A stretch of 28,698 bases of DNA from an uncultured Clostridia bacterium (GTDB lineage: Bacteria > Bacillota > Clostridia > TANB77 > CAG-508), in the NCBI GenBank assembly GCA_948934525.1, contig CAQZSK010000017.1, positions 1 to 28,698 of the forward strand. Reading direction: 5' to 3'. The stretch's first letter is position 1. Each line of letters opens with the position of its first letter. Position numbers and translations under genes: made by a program. Under the pieces are notes generated by a model. The model saw nothing but the letters and a program-made list of their open reading frames with translations. It was not told the DNA's origin and did not search any database. Of the stretch, positions 6,584 through 15,622 are shown one piece after another.

Positions 6584-7972
6584 TTGGCAAACATAGAAGA
6601 ACTTAAACAATACAAAAATATACATATGATAGGTATCGGTGGTATTAGTATGAGTGGTATTGCCGAAATTTTGAAATTCTGGGGATTTCATGTAACAGGT
6701 TCTGATACTTCTACTTCAGAAGTTACAGATAAATTAATTAGTTCTGGAATTTCTGTAACAATTGGTCATAATTTAGAAGATGTTGCAAATGCAGATATTG
6801 TTGTTTATAGTGCTGCAGTCCGCAAAGATGATGTTGAGCTTGCCAAGGCTCATGAATTAAATATTCCTACTATTGAAAGAGGAACTTTTTTAGGAAAAAT
6901 TACAAAAGCATTTAATAATACAATTTGCGTTTCAGGAACACATGGAAAAACTACAACTACCTCTATGGTTTCAGTTTGTTTCTTAGAAGCTATGAAAGAC
7001 CCTTCTATTCAGGTAGGTGCTTATTTAAAAGCTCTTAATGGGAATTATCGAGTTGGCAATAGTGAATATTTTATTATTGAAGCTTGTGAATATGTAGAAA
7101 GTTACTTAAAACTTTTTCCTAAGACTGAAATTATTTTAAATATTGATAATGACCATTTAGATTATTTCGGTTCTATCGAAAATATCGTTCGTTCATTTAA
7201 TAAATATGTTACATTACTACCTGAAGACGGACTTTTAGTTATTAACTGGGATGATATTTATTGTAGAACAATAGCCAAAAGTACTAAATGTAAAACAGTT
7301 ACCTTTGGTATTGAAAATGAGACTGCTAATTTCTTTGCTAGAAATATTACATTTGATAAGAATGGTTTTCCTACTTTTGATGTTTATTATAACAACACTT
7401 TCTTTAAAACAATCCGATTATCAGTTCCTGGTAAGCACAATGTATTAAATGCTTTAGCATGTATTGCTGTTTGTTATGAATACGGCATTGAAAAGGAAGA
7501 TATTAAAAATGCATTAGTAAAATATACTGGTGCACATAGACGTTTTGAATATATTGGTTCTTTTAATAAAGGTGTGTCCATTTATGATGATTATGGTCAT
7601 CATCCTACTGAAATTGCTGCAACAGCTAAAGCTTTAGTTCAAAAAGAATTCAGAAAATCTTGGGTTGTTTTTCAACCACATACTTATAGCAGAACTAAAA
7701 ACTTGTTAGATGATTTTGCTAAAGCTCTACTTGATTTCGACCATATTATTGTTACAGATATTTATGCTGCAAGAGAAGATAATACTTACAATATTTCTTC
7801 TATGGACCTAGTTCAAAAGATAGAAGCTTATGGTAAAAAAGCAATTTATATTTCTGATTTTGATGAGATTGTAAAATACTTAAAAGAACGTACAATTGAA
7901 GGAGACATTGTTTTAACTTTAGGAGCTGGAACAGTTACTAATATTGGTCCAAAATTAGCAGACAACAATTAA
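6584..7972 (+). CDS. murC: UDP-N-acetylmuramate--L-alanine ligase
   Basis: Cytoplasmic ATP-dependent ligase that adds L-alanine to UDP-MurNAc, the first amino acid of the peptidoglycan stem. With a TTG start (AAAGGGGTG upstream) it has 462 residues, the family length. Domain 1 has GIGGISMSG (residues 17-25). The ATP-binding P-loop is GTHGKTT (118-124). The middle domain has NIDNDHLDYF, and the C-terminal domain has YDDYGHHPTEI and FQPHTYSRT, typical of MurC rather than MurD/E/F. The open frame extends upstream to 6371, but that part is hydrophobic, lies largely before the promoter and lacks a ribosome binding site. Single-gene transcript ending at the terminator 7982-8018. Confidence 0.97.
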   Translation: MANIEELKQYKNIHMIGIGGISMSGIAEILKFWGFHVTGSDTSTSEVTDKLISSGISVTIGHNLEDVANADIVVYSAAVRKDDVELAKAHELNIPTIERGTFLGKITKAFNNTICVSGTHGKTTTTSMVSVCFLEAMKDPSIQVGAYLKALNGNYRVGNSEYFIIEACEYVESYLKLFPKTEIILNIDNDHLDYFGSIENIVRSFNKYVTLLPEDGLLVINWDDIYCRTIAKSTKCKTVTFGIENETANFFARNITFDKNGFPTFDVYYNNTFFKTIRLSVPGKHNVLNALACIAVCYEYGIEKEDIKNALVKYTGAHRRFEYIGSFNKGVSIYDDYGHHPTEIAATAKALVQKEFRKSWVVFQPHTYSRTKNLLDDFAKALLDFDHIIVTDIYAAREDNTYNISSMDLVQKIEAYGKKAIYISDFDEIVKYLKERTIEGDIVLTLGAGTVTNIGPKLADNN

Positions 7973-7981
7973 ATAAAAATA

Positions 7982-8018
7982 AAAAAAGTCATACTATATA
8001 TAATAATATGACTTTTTT
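7982..8018. terminator. Bidirectional terminator between murC and the pilus operon
   Basis: Stem AAAAAAGTCATA (7982-7993) with TATGACTTTTTT (8007-8018), 13-nt loop. The A/T tracts on both sides let it end murC (plus) and the long minus-strand operon. Confidence 0.88.
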
Positions 8019-8024
8019 ATTTTA

Positions 8025-9170
8025 TTATGGTTTATAGTTTTGTGTAGATAAAGTTGGAAACTTAAATATCTTTCCTTTTTCTGATATTCTTCCATCTTCT
8101 TTATGATCCACTTTAAATTCATCTGCCCCCTTTAAAAAATATTTATATTTTAATTCTGCTGGTACTTCTCCATCCCCTGTTATAATAGGATCATCCCATG
8201 TCACATCAACAGCATACCAGTTTTCATTAATTTGTACATAATTCCAAGCATGATTTTCTTCTTGACCTTGTGAATTTGTAGCAGTACCTGAAACAATAAC
8301 ACAAGGAACTCCAGTTCCATCCATCAAGTATTTGAACGCTCTAGCATATCCTTCACATACTGCCTTATTTTGCACTAATGCTCCATAAATAGTATATTGG
8401 TCTTTTGAATTTGTATTGGCTTCATAAGTTATATTTTCAATTAACCAATTGTGAACTTTTCCTAATTTACGATAAATACCATCTGTAGAAATTTGTGTTG
8501 CCATTTGCTTTTTTACATCTTCTATATATGTTTTCGCCTTTTCTACTTGTTCTTGTGTTTTAAATGTTTCTAAATAATATCCTTTTTCATTTCTTGGTCC
8601 AATAGATACTTTATAAGTCCTAATTCCTCCAAGATCTTGATATGCAATGTGAATATTGACTTTTGTTATATCAATATAAAATAAATCTACATTATCATAT
8701 ATAAAAGCATCCCAAGCATCTTGAAAAGCCTGTGTTAATTTATCTTGTCCTCCTTGGCTATTTAACAATGTATTAAATTGTGTGCCATAATCAACACTAT
8801 GATTTCCAGAAATAAATTTACTTTTATCTCTTTTTAATACTGTATAAATTGTCTTTGCTGTACTATCCAATTGATTATAATAATAAGATGAAACAAAGCT
8901 TTCTGTTGGTTCTATATTGTCATCTGGATTAGATGGATTAATAATTGGATCAATTACAGTCATGTTTCCTGTATTTTCATTTTTCTCTGTATTTCCCACT
9001 TGGTTTTCTATTGTATTTTCTTGGTTCATCTCATTTTGATTTTCTATATTCTGATTGACAACTGGTGTTATATTATTAGTAATACTTATTGCTGCTATAA
9101 TCATTAAAATCATTAGAGCTATACCTATAAAAATTGAAATTAAAATGACAAAAATTTTATTATTTTTCAT
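8025..9170 (-). CDS. Membrane-anchored transglutaminase-like protein
   Basis: 381 residues. An N-terminal membrane segment (about 6-30) is followed by an Asn/Glu-rich linker (about 38-90), which puts the rest outside the cell. The C-terminal half is a transglutaminase-core domain with Cys272 in KAVCEGYARA, His307 in NHAWNYV and Asp322 in AVDVTWDDP, the complete papain-like triad. Such domains act as cysteine proteases or cross-linking enzymes; the substrate is unknown. It is the last gene of the pilus operon, 22 nt after spoIVB, so processing or cross-linking of the exported surface proteins is a reasonable inference. Start set by GAGGGG upstream. Confidence 0.85.
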   Translation of the reverse strand: MKNNKIFVILISIFIGIALMILMIIAAISITNNITPVVNQNIENQNEMNQENTIENQVGNTEKNENTGNMTVIDPIINPSNPDDNIEPTESFVSSYYYNQLDSTAKTIYTVLKRDKSKFISGNHSVDYGTQFNTLLNSQGGQDKLTQAFQDAWDAFIYDNVDLFYIDITKVNIHIAYQDLGGIRTYKVSIGPRNEKGYYLETFKTQEQVEKAKTYIEDVKKQMATQISTDGIYRKLGKVHNWLIENITYEANTNSKDQYTIYGALVQNKAVCEGYARAFKYLMDGTGVPCVIVSGTATNSQGQEENHAWNYVQINENWYAVDVTWDDPIITGDGEVPAELKYKYFLKGADEFKVDHKEDGRISEKGKIFKFPTLSTQNYKP

Positions 9171-9192
9171 ACTACCCCTCTTATCCTTCTTT

Positions 9193-10419
9193 TTAATTAT
9201 TTACTTGTCGCATTTGTTTTAACATAATATCGGCAAAAACACCATAGCCCGCTGTAGGGTCATTCACTAATACATGTGTTACTGCTCCTACAAATTTACC
9301 ATCTTGAATAATTGGTGCTCCACTCATTCCCTGAATAATTCCTCCTGTTTTCTCTAGTAGCTTTTCATCTGTTACTTTTAACAACATACTTTTATTATCT
9401 TCATTATTTCCTGTAAAAATCTTTTGAATTTCTATTGTATAGTACTCCCTTTTTCCATTTTCTAACTCACAAATAATCTGTGCTGGTCCTGTTCTTATTT
9501 CTTCTCTAGATGCTACCTCCATAGCATCGTTAGATGAAACTGAAATATAGGATGGTGTATCTAAAATTCCATAGACTCCAAAAGGTGTATTCTTTGTAAT
9601 TCTTCCAATTGTATAACCAGATTCTATTGTTCCTCTAATTTCTCCAGGATTGCCTTTTCTTCCTTTTTCAATATTTAAAATATTAGTTGTTACTAATTCT
9701 CCATTTGCAATTTTAATTAAATCTGAAGTGTCTACATCTAAAATACCATGCCCTAGAGTGGCAAACATTCCTGTAGATGGCTCATAAAATGTTAAAGTAC
9801 CAACTCCAGCAGCAGCATCTCTTACCCATAGCCCTAACTTATATTCATTATCTCCACTTTTTACTGGTTTCATGCTAGTTGTTACAGTTTCTTCCTCATG
9901 AATATATTTTATATGAATCTTACTTCCTTGACTATTATTCACTTCTTTCATTAAATCACTAGTGTTACTAATGCTATTTTCATTAATCTGGATAATTCTA
10001 TCCCCTTCTTGAATGCCTGTGTTTTCATATGGCCTTTTTCCTTCAATTTCAGACATTCCTACCACCAAAACTCCATCTGTATATAATTTCATGCCAATTG
10101 CTTTTCCTATTGGAACTACACTAGTTTTAGGGATAACATTTACACTTAAATCTTTTACTTTAAATAACTGAAATAAACTTAAGCTTAAATCTATTCTACC
10201 TACTTGCTCTACTCTCGTATTATTTAGATTACTTACTGTTTGTATAGTTTCAAAATCTTTACTTTCTTTTGGAATTAGAGTAGTTCCAAATAGAGTATTA
10301 ATTTTTAAATTTTCGCCTTGCATAATAATATAATTACTCGGCAAAAATGAAATATAACACACATAAATATATATAACAAGTAATATTGTAATAATAATAA
10401 TTTTTTTAATGATTTTCAT
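9193..10419 (-). CDS. spoIVB: SpoIVB-type serine peptidase (family S55) with PDZ domain
   Basis: 408 residues. An N-terminal membrane segment (about 5-25) is followed by a PDZ domain (about 110-180, IQEGDRIIQINENSISNTSD). The S55 peptidase domain has His in FATLGHGILD (about 224) and Ser366 in QGMSGAPIIQDGKFVGAV, then THVLVNDPTAGYGVFADIML, very close to SpoIVB. In spore formers this secreted protease activates the SpoIVFB/pro-sigma-K checkpoint and is usually next to spo0A. Here it follows the pilus genes by 54 nt and precedes the transglutaminase gene by 22 nt, so it may be recruited to another role or simply relocated. AAGGAG precedes the ATG. Confidence 0.9.
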   Translation of the reverse strand: MKIIKKIIIITILLVIYIYVCYISFLPSNYIIMQGENLKINTLFGTTLIPKESKDFETIQTVSNLNNTRVEQVGRIDLSLSLFQLFKVKDLSVNVIPKTSVVPIGKAIGMKLYTDGVLVVGMSEIEGKRPYENTGIQEGDRIIQINENSISNTSDLMKEVNNSQGSKIHIKYIHEEETVTTSMKPVKSGDNEYKLGLWVRDAAAGVGTLTFYEPSTGMFATLGHGILDVDTSDLIKIANGELVTTNILNIEKGRKGNPGEIRGTIESGYTIGRITKNTPFGVYGILDTPSYISVSSNDAMEVASREEIRTGPAQIICELENGKREYYTIEIQKIFTGNNEDNKSMLLKVTDEKLLEKTGGIIQGMSGAPIIQDGKFVGAVTHVLVNDPTAGYGVFADIMLKQMRQVNN

Positions 10420-10473
10420 ATGGCTCTCCTTTTATTTCATAGGATAACCATATTTTTATTTTTTAAACATTTT

Positions 10474-12159
10474 CTAATTATTGGTTTTATATAAGTTATT
10501 CTTCTCTCTACCTAAAATAGAAAAATATTTTTGTCTTAATGTTGTAATATTATAATGCTGTCCATTTCTATCAATATTTCCTATAGTATTATTAATAATG
10601 TCATCGTCTAAATCATATTTACCACTAGAATTTACTAAACAATAATAGCAAGGACTATATGGTGTTTCTATTTTATTATTATATACATGTCGATAATAAT
10701 ATTGTCCATTAACAGTTTGTCTTTGAAATGCTGTATTAATATAACCACCGTTTATTCTATCCTGCCAATTTCTATTTTCTATTAAAATTGGACAATTGGT
10801 TAAATGATATTTTCCATCATTTGTAGTTAGATAGACAGAATCATTATCCACAAATTCATTGTTTTTGTCATTTGGAACTACTACATAATCATTAAAGTAT
10901 TTTCCACCTATTGGCATTCCTTGCATAAATGCAATCATGCAAACATTGTTAACTGCTTTTTCCCAATCTTCTTCTGTTAATTGTGGTAACGCATATGCAA
11001 AAGAACTTGCATTACTATTATAACTATTAATTGCTGCCATTAAATTAGTTTCAATGGTGTTTTTAATAACAGCCATTCTATGTTGATTAAAAATAGATGC
11101 TGGATCTTCTGGATCTTTTGATGTATCAAATAAGCTTTGATTTCCTGCATCAAATTCCAAATTTGTTCCACCTGTTTCTATTTCAATATCTCCATTTGTT
11201 TTTCTGATTACTGTACGAATATTAGCTTGTTTAATATCTTTTAAATTATCATATACCCATTTACTAAATTCATAAGCCTCTTGATAAAATTCATAACTAC
11301 TACTTTTCTTTATCATTTCTGCTATTGCAGCTTTTGTTGTGCTACCTTGAATTGGATGCGCTACACCTTGGTCATACCAAAAATAGTCTGATCCATTAAT
11401 ATATACTTTTTGATTTTGATGTACTACATATCTGTACACTCCCTCTTTTGGTTGGTTAGATGCTGTTGTTGTAAACTTCAAATACTCTGTTAGATTTTCT
11501 GCTGTATTTGTTATAGTAGTTCCTTTATACTTACCATCAAATTTATTTCTGTTTGAATCAATTTCAATTAAATATCCTGATTTATTATAATAAGTCCCTC
11601 CAATTGTTCCATAAATGCTTATAAAATTGTCTAATGTAAAATTAACAATAAAATTATCGCTTCCCTTTTGATATTGGCAAGAATAATAAACAAATGGCTT
11701 TAGTCCATATTCATATAAATCTGGATCAGTTATATTTTCCGTATCTGTATTAATTGTCATATTGGTTAATTCACCTGATTTATTAATTTGTGGTCCTTCA
11801 TATACATTATATCTTTTTCCATAAATATAATAACCATCATATAAAGTATATACAATTGCTGGAACATAAGCTTTTAATTCTGATTTAGTTAAATTCAAAT
11901 TAGCAGTTAGAGAATTATAAAAAGTATTTACCGCAGCCTCAATGTCTCTTATTTTGGAATCACTAACACTTGAATAATAACTATTAGTTGTATTAATTTG
12001 AAAAGCTTTTACTGCATCATAAGTTGCATCACTTAGTTTTGCTCTATATTCATTTTGTCTATCCATTATATCTATTTGTGTTTGCATATAGAATGACATT
12101 ACTAATGTAATTGGCAAAATAATGATAACGAAAATAACCGCCAAGTATTGAAATTTCAT
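10474..12159 (-). CDS. Large TadG-like exported protein of the pilus operon, function unknown
   Basis: 561 residues. One N-terminal membrane segment (about 5-27) is followed by a long, Asn/Tyr-rich presumed extracellular part with an amphipathic helix after the membrane (about 30-90), the layout of TadE/TadG-like minor pilins. The C-terminal region has a four-Cys pattern (HLTNCPIL, then SPCYYCLV near residue 507), possibly a metal site or disulfides. No recognised domain. It lies after the TadE/F-like gene and a hairpin, before spoIVB, within the same operon. The role as a pilus or adhesin component is inferred from context. Confidence 0.7.
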   Translation of the reverse strand: MKFQYLAVIFVIIILPITLVMSFYMQTQIDIMDRQNEYRAKLSDATYDAVKAFQINTTNSYYSSVSDSKIRDIEAAVNTFYNSLTANLNLTKSELKAYVPAIVYTLYDGYYIYGKRYNVYEGPQINKSGELTNMTINTDTENITDPDLYEYGLKPFVYYSCQYQKGSDNFIVNFTLDNFISIYGTIGGTYYNKSGYLIEIDSNRNKFDGKYKGTTITNTAENLTEYLKFTTTASNQPKEGVYRYVVHQNQKVYINGSDYFWYDQGVAHPIQGSTTKAAIAEMIKKSSSYEFYQEAYEFSKWVYDNLKDIKQANIRTVIRKTNGDIEIETGGTNLEFDAGNQSLFDTSKDPEDPASIFNQHRMAVIKNTIETNLMAAINSYNSNASSFAYALPQLTEEDWEKAVNNVCMIAFMQGMPIGGKYFNDYVVVPNDKNNEFVDNDSVYLTTNDGKYHLTNCPILIENRNWQDRINGGYINTAFQRQTVNGQYYYRHVYNNKIETPYSPCYYCLVNSSGKYDLDDDIINNTIGNIDRNGQHYNITTLRQKYFSILGREKNNLYKTNN

Positions 12160-12205
12160 TCTTACGTTCCTTTCTTTTTAGCTTGTTCTTCCTTTGATTT
12201 AAAAC

Positions 12206-12231
12206 AAGAGTGGAAAACAATTCCCACTCTT
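12206..12231 (-). promoter_or_regulatory. Intra-operon stem-loop at the end of the 175-residue gene
   Basis: Perfect 8-bp stem AAGAGTGG (12206-12213) with CCACTCTT (12224-12231), 10-nt loop. It overlaps the stop codon of the upstream gene; on the minus strand GTTTTAAATC follows, only a weak U-run. Probably an attenuator or 3'-protecting hairpin that sets relative levels of pilin-like and large proteins. Confidence 0.5.
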
Positions 12232-12757
12232 AATTAGATGCTCCATTTACACTTACTGTTCCAACATGTTGTCCTGAAACTTGATAAGTATCATTTCCAC
12301 TAATCTTATAGAAAAATCCTCTTAATATTTCAGCAATTGTTTTATTTGTATTCTTAACTGTAACTTTGAACATATCGCCTTCTTTTAAAGCAATTCTTTT
12401 ATCATTGTCCAGTCTTTCTTCAATTTGGCTTGTATATTCATTATAATACAAATTCTCACCAATCTTTGTAACATCTGCTTGTGTCACTTTCACTCCTGGG
12501 TTTTCATCCAAATGTTGAATTTGCATATCAATATCATAAGAATTTCCTGTAGCTGCTAAAGTTGATACAAACTCATTATATCCTTCAGAAGTTAGTTTTC
12601 CTGTTGTTTTTACTTTATCTACAAATTCTGTAGTTGCTGCCTGAACAGCTAATTCTGAAATATCATCTGTTCTGTCTGCCATAGACATTAGCGGAAATAT
12701 GAACATTAAGATTGCTGCTAAAAATATTGCAATAATGGTAATAAAACTATCTGACAT
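12230..12757 (-). CDS. TadE/TadF-like minor pilin candidate
   Basis: 175 residues. An N-terminal membrane segment (about 5-27) is followed by DRTDDISELAVQAATTEFVD, a helix of the kind that follows the membrane segment in Tad minor pilins, then a small extracellular domain (LAATGNSYDIDMQIQHLDEN). I infer a pseudopilin or assembly factor exported by the Tad-like machine. It sits 43 nt after the last MENAS protein and has AGGGGG before the ATG. No enzyme motif. Confidence 0.65.
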   Translation of the reverse strand: MSDSFITIIAIFLAAILMFIFPLMSMADRTDDISELAVQAATTEFVDKVKTTGKLTSEGYNEFVSTLAATGNSYDIDMQIQHLDENPGVKVTQADVTKIGENLYYNEYTSQIEERLDNDKRIALKEGDMFKVTVKNTNKTIAEILRGFFYKISGNDTYQVSGQHVGTVSVNGASN

Positions 12758-12800
12758 ATTTAATACCCCCTTTTTGTATTTCTTTTATTTCTAACCTTCT

Positions 12801-13499
12801 TTAGTCTATTAATTGATAAACTATTACTCTTTTGTTCTTATTATCTCTAATGCCTTGATTTAACTCTGAAGCAAATGTATCTTTATTGCTTGTTCTATAT
12901 TCGCCTATTGTTTCTCTAAATTTCTTATTTGCAAAATATTTCATAAAGCTCTGTCCATTAAAGATATTTTTATAGTCATATTTAAAACCAGAACCATTAG
13001 GCCAAACATATTCTTTTCCTTCTATAAAAGCTTCTAAATTTTTTCTTGTTTCTATCGGGTCTCCCACCCAAGGCTCACGGCGTATAACTTCTTCATTAAC
13101 ATCAAAAGAACAAATTTGTTTACCGTTTACCCCTGGATACTTGTCCACTACAAATTGTTTCACATTACCAGAATCATCTTTGCTCCAATTAGCTTGATTG
13201 GTCTTTGTTTCATACAATTCTAATCCATTTCCATTTCTATTTAAAAATACTACTGTGTAATTTTCTTTATAATATTTATATAATGTAGGAATAACAGTTT
13301 CTAATCCTACAATTCTATTTTTTATATTATTTGAAATGTCCATGTCTAGGTATTCATAATAACTAGTTCTATCACTTTCATAGATAACTGTATCCACAGT
13401 TGCTCTTGCTTGTGTAAACACCGTCATTGCCACTGAAAGGGCAATGGCAAATATTAGCACTGCTCCTGCCATTACAATGGCATCTGACGCATTTTCCAT
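12801..13499 (-). CDS. MENAS-family pilin-like protein, paralogue 4
   Basis: 232 residues starting MENASDAIVMAGAVLIFAIA. A single membrane segment begins only seven residues from the start and the remainder is predicted outside. It shares the MENAS[K/D]A N-terminus with three other proteins of this operon but is the longest and most diverged after the membrane. There is no G-x4-E class III pilin cleavage site of the Flp type. A structural or minor subunit role is inferred from repetition, size and operon position. AGGAG eight bases before ATG. Confidence 0.65.
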   Translation of the reverse strand: MENASDAIVMAGAVLIFAIALSVAMTVFTQARATVDTVIYESDRTSYYEYLDMDISNNIKNRIVGLETVIPTLYKYYKENYTVVFLNRNGNGLELYETKTNQANWSKDDSGNVKQFVVDKYPGVNGKQICSFDVNEEVIRREPWVGDPIETRKNLEAFIEGKEYVWPNGSGFKYDYKNIFNGQSFMKYFANKKFRETIGEYRTSNKDTFASELNQGIRDNKNKRVIVYQLID

Positions 13500-13512
13500 A
13501 ATTTTCTCCTAA

Positions 13513-13947
13513 CTATTTTCTTCTAGTAATTGTAATAACATCTACTAATCCATTTTTCTTAGTAGTATAGGATATATCATATCTTGAACTACCATTTACT
13601 GCATTTCTAATAGTTGCTAATGTATTAGGCTCTGTTACTTCTGATTGATTAGCTGTTGATGTTACAAAATCTACTGTTGTAACTTTAATAATCTTACCTT
13701 CATCACCTTCATTTTGAGTATTATTTGTTGCAACATTAGATAATAGGGTTCTCACAATACTTCCTTGTTTATTCAATCCTGCATTAGAAGTAAATTTTGA
13801 ATTAAATTGTTCTATTGCTTGTGCGTCCATATCATCTATAGCTGAACTTGGGTCTAAGCTGTTTACAACTAAAACTCCTACACTTACTAAAACAATTGAA
13901 ATTAAGATTGCTCCCGCAATAATTAATGCTTTTGATGCATTCTCCAT
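13513..13947 (-). CDS. MENAS-family pilin-like protein, paralogue 3
   Basis: 144 residues starting MENASKALIIAGAILISIVL, one membrane segment (about 7-29), then a small domain with FNSKFTSNAGLNKQGSIVRT and a C-terminal beta-rich DVITITRRK. The segment EQFNSKFT aligns by eye with EFNNNFTKYLG of the 14477-14959 protein, supporting common ancestry. Small size, membrane anchor and repetition suggest a major or minor pilin; no direct evidence. Confidence 0.68.
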   Translation of the reverse strand: MENASKALIIAGAILISIVLVSVGVLVVNSLDPSSAIDDMDAQAIEQFNSKFTSNAGLNKQGSIVRTLLSNVATNNTQNEGDEGKIIKVTTVDFVTSTANQSEVTEPNTLATIRNAVNGSSRYDISYTTKKNGLVDVITITRRK

Positions 13948-14027
13948 GATAAAATTCCTCCCTTTAACTTTTGTTTCTTTCTATATATTTTTTCTTTTGG
14001 ACTGCCGATCCAATATTAAAATCTAAT

Positions 14028-14456
14028 TTAAATTTGTTCAAAGTATAAACTTTTCACTTGTTTATTTTTTAAATGATATTCTATTTTAGTACATTTAAAA
14101 TTTGCTTCTCTATAAAATCGAATAAAATTTTCCATATCTTGTAATAAAATATCTTCCATTTTTGCTACTTCTTCTTTTTCTAAGAATTTTACTCTTATTA
14201 AAAGAGAGTTCTCTGTTTCTATATAATATCTATCATTCTTATCTTTTGCAATATCATTTTTCTTGTTATAGTCCATTGCCTTATTCATAACAGTAGCTAA
14301 CTCAGTTCCTAATATTGTTTTTTCATAATAAACTTCATACTGTTTATTAAAGCTTTGTGCTTGAATGACTTCCTTGTTATAATTATACAATAAATAGACA
14401 GAAAATAGCAAGATAATTATAAAAATTCCTAAAATTACTAATATATTCTTTTTCAT
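14028..14456 (-). CDS. Diverged relative of the MENAS family, small membrane-anchored protein
   Basis: 142 residues with an N-terminal membrane segment (about 4-24) but starting MKKNILVIL rather than MENAS. It keeps features of the family: FNKQYEVYYEKTILGTELAT parallels FNTYDKSLYGSELLS in the protein at 14996-15598. The ending (a Cys near residue 121, then VKSLYFEQI) parallels ISKMIFEQAK and VSKIIFKKI. It is therefore probably a paralogue whose N-terminus was replaced. It follows an AAGGAAA ribosome binding site inside the operon; the next gene begins after an 80-nt gap. Confidence 0.6.
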   Translation of the reverse strand: MKKNILVILGIFIIILLFSVYLLYNYNKEVIQAQSFNKQYEVYYEKTILGTELATVMNKAMDYNKKNDIAKDKNDRYYIETENSLLIRVKFLEKEEVAKMEDILLQDMENFIRFYREANFKCTKIEYHLKNKQVKSLYFEQI

Positions 14457-14476
14457 CCTATTTCCTTATCTTTTTA

Positions 14477-14959
14477 TTAAATTTTCTTAAAAATAATTTT
14501 ACTTACTCTATTTGGTTGGTTTGGATTATCAAATTTAACTCCTTCACATTTATAATACTGAAGGCTTCCTATTAAGTTACCATCTGTATCTTTCGCAACA
14601 CTATTATTATTTAATAGAGTAATTAATTCATCTTCTGAATATTGTGTTATATCCTTTTTATCTAAAATTACTTGTATATAATATGGCGCATTACTATCTG
14701 CTGGAGTATATTCCATTTGCTCGTTTGTTCTTCGAGCAAATTTTGCTAAATTTACAATATCATGAATGGTGCATGTATTACTGCCTAAATATTTAGTAAA
14801 GTTATTATTAAATTCTGCTAATACTCTTGAGTCTACTTTTTCTTGTATTTCTTTACTTGTTCCTCCAAATGCTGTAAATAGATATGCTGCTATAGATAAT
14901 ATGATAATACCTATTAAAATACTAGCTGACATAATAAGGGCTTTTGAAGCATTTTCCAT
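14477..14959 (-). CDS. MENAS-family pilin-like protein, paralogue 2
   Basis: 160 residues starting MENASKALIMSASILIGIII, one membrane segment (about 7-29), then an extracellular helix (KEIQEKVDSRVLAEFNNNFT) and a small domain ending YKCEGVKFD...VSKIIFKKI. The single conserved Cys and the basic-hydrophobic ending are shared with the 14996-15598 and 14028-14456 proteins. GGGAGG upstream of the ATG. Role as pilin-like subunit inferred. Confidence 0.68.
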   Translation of the reverse strand: MENASKALIMSASILIGIIILSIAAYLFTAFGGTSKEIQEKVDSRVLAEFNNNFTKYLGSNTCTIHDIVNLAKFARRTNEQMEYTPADSNAPYYIQVILDKKDITQYSEDELITLLNNNSVAKDTDGNLIGSLQYYKCEGVKFDNPNQPNRVSKIIFKKI

Positions 14960-14995
14960 CTCTTAGCATTCCTCCCTCTTCTTAAAATAACTTTT

Positions 14996-15598
14996 TTATT
15001 TTGCTTGTTCAAATATCATTTTAGAAATTCTACCATACTTATTATATTTTGTTTGTGAACTAATACATCTAAATGGTATACTTCTAAACTGTGTGATAGA
15101 AGCTTTCACATCTTGATAGTCATTGTCATTCTTACCAATCCCTGTCTTCTCCATCTCCTTTAGCTTATTTTCTAATGCCTTATCATATTTTCTTAATAAC
15201 TCAATATCGCAGCCATCTGCTTTTTTCTTACTTTCTTTTTGAAGAGATTCATAAGATGGTACAACATCATTATATCCAATAGTCTCTTCATCCAATTTTA
15301 CTGTAACCACAATTTTGTTTTCTTTATAATAGTTCCCTGTCGGGTCTATGTCATATAGAAATTTATTATCAAAGTCATAGACTAAATTTGCTAATGATAA
15401 AAGCTCACTACCATAAAGAGACTTGTCATATGTATTAAATTGTCTATTATACTTCTCTAATTGTTCTATTAATAAAGCATCATCTTTTCCTTCGTATACA
15501 TCTCCCATTGGTCTAAATACAATAACAAGTGTAGCTAAAATAATTACTCCAATTAAAATACCTCCAGCCATAATAATGGCTTTTGAAGCGTTTTCCAT
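14996..15598 (-). CDS. MENAS-family pilin-like protein, paralogue 1
   Basis: 200 residues starting MENASKAIIMAGGILIGVII, one membrane segment (about 7-28), then a charged domain with a Lys-rich helical stretch (about 120-160) and the ending FRCISSQTKYNKYGRISKMI. It is the first of the array and directly follows the platform protein gene (24 nt), a position often held by pilin-type subunits. AGGAGGAGAC precedes the ATG. Confidence 0.68.
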   Translation of the reverse strand: MENASKAIIMAGGILIGVIILATLVIVFRPMGDVYEGKDDALLIEQLEKYNRQFNTYDKSLYGSELLSLANLVYDFDNKFLYDIDPTGNYYKENKIVVTVKLDEETIGYNDVVPSYESLQKESKKKADGCDIELLRKYDKALENKLKEMEKTGIGKNDNDYQDVKASITQFRSIPFRCISSQTKYNKYGRISKMIFEQAK

Positions 15599-15622
15599 AG
15601 TCTCCTCCTGTCATATTAAGTT

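Noticed and set aside
13997..14013. Short hairpin TTGGA/TCCAA in the 80-nt gap between two pilin-like genes, considered as promoter or terminator
   Set aside because: The stem has only five pairs, there is no T-run on the transcribed strand, and no -35/-10 pair with acceptable spacing.
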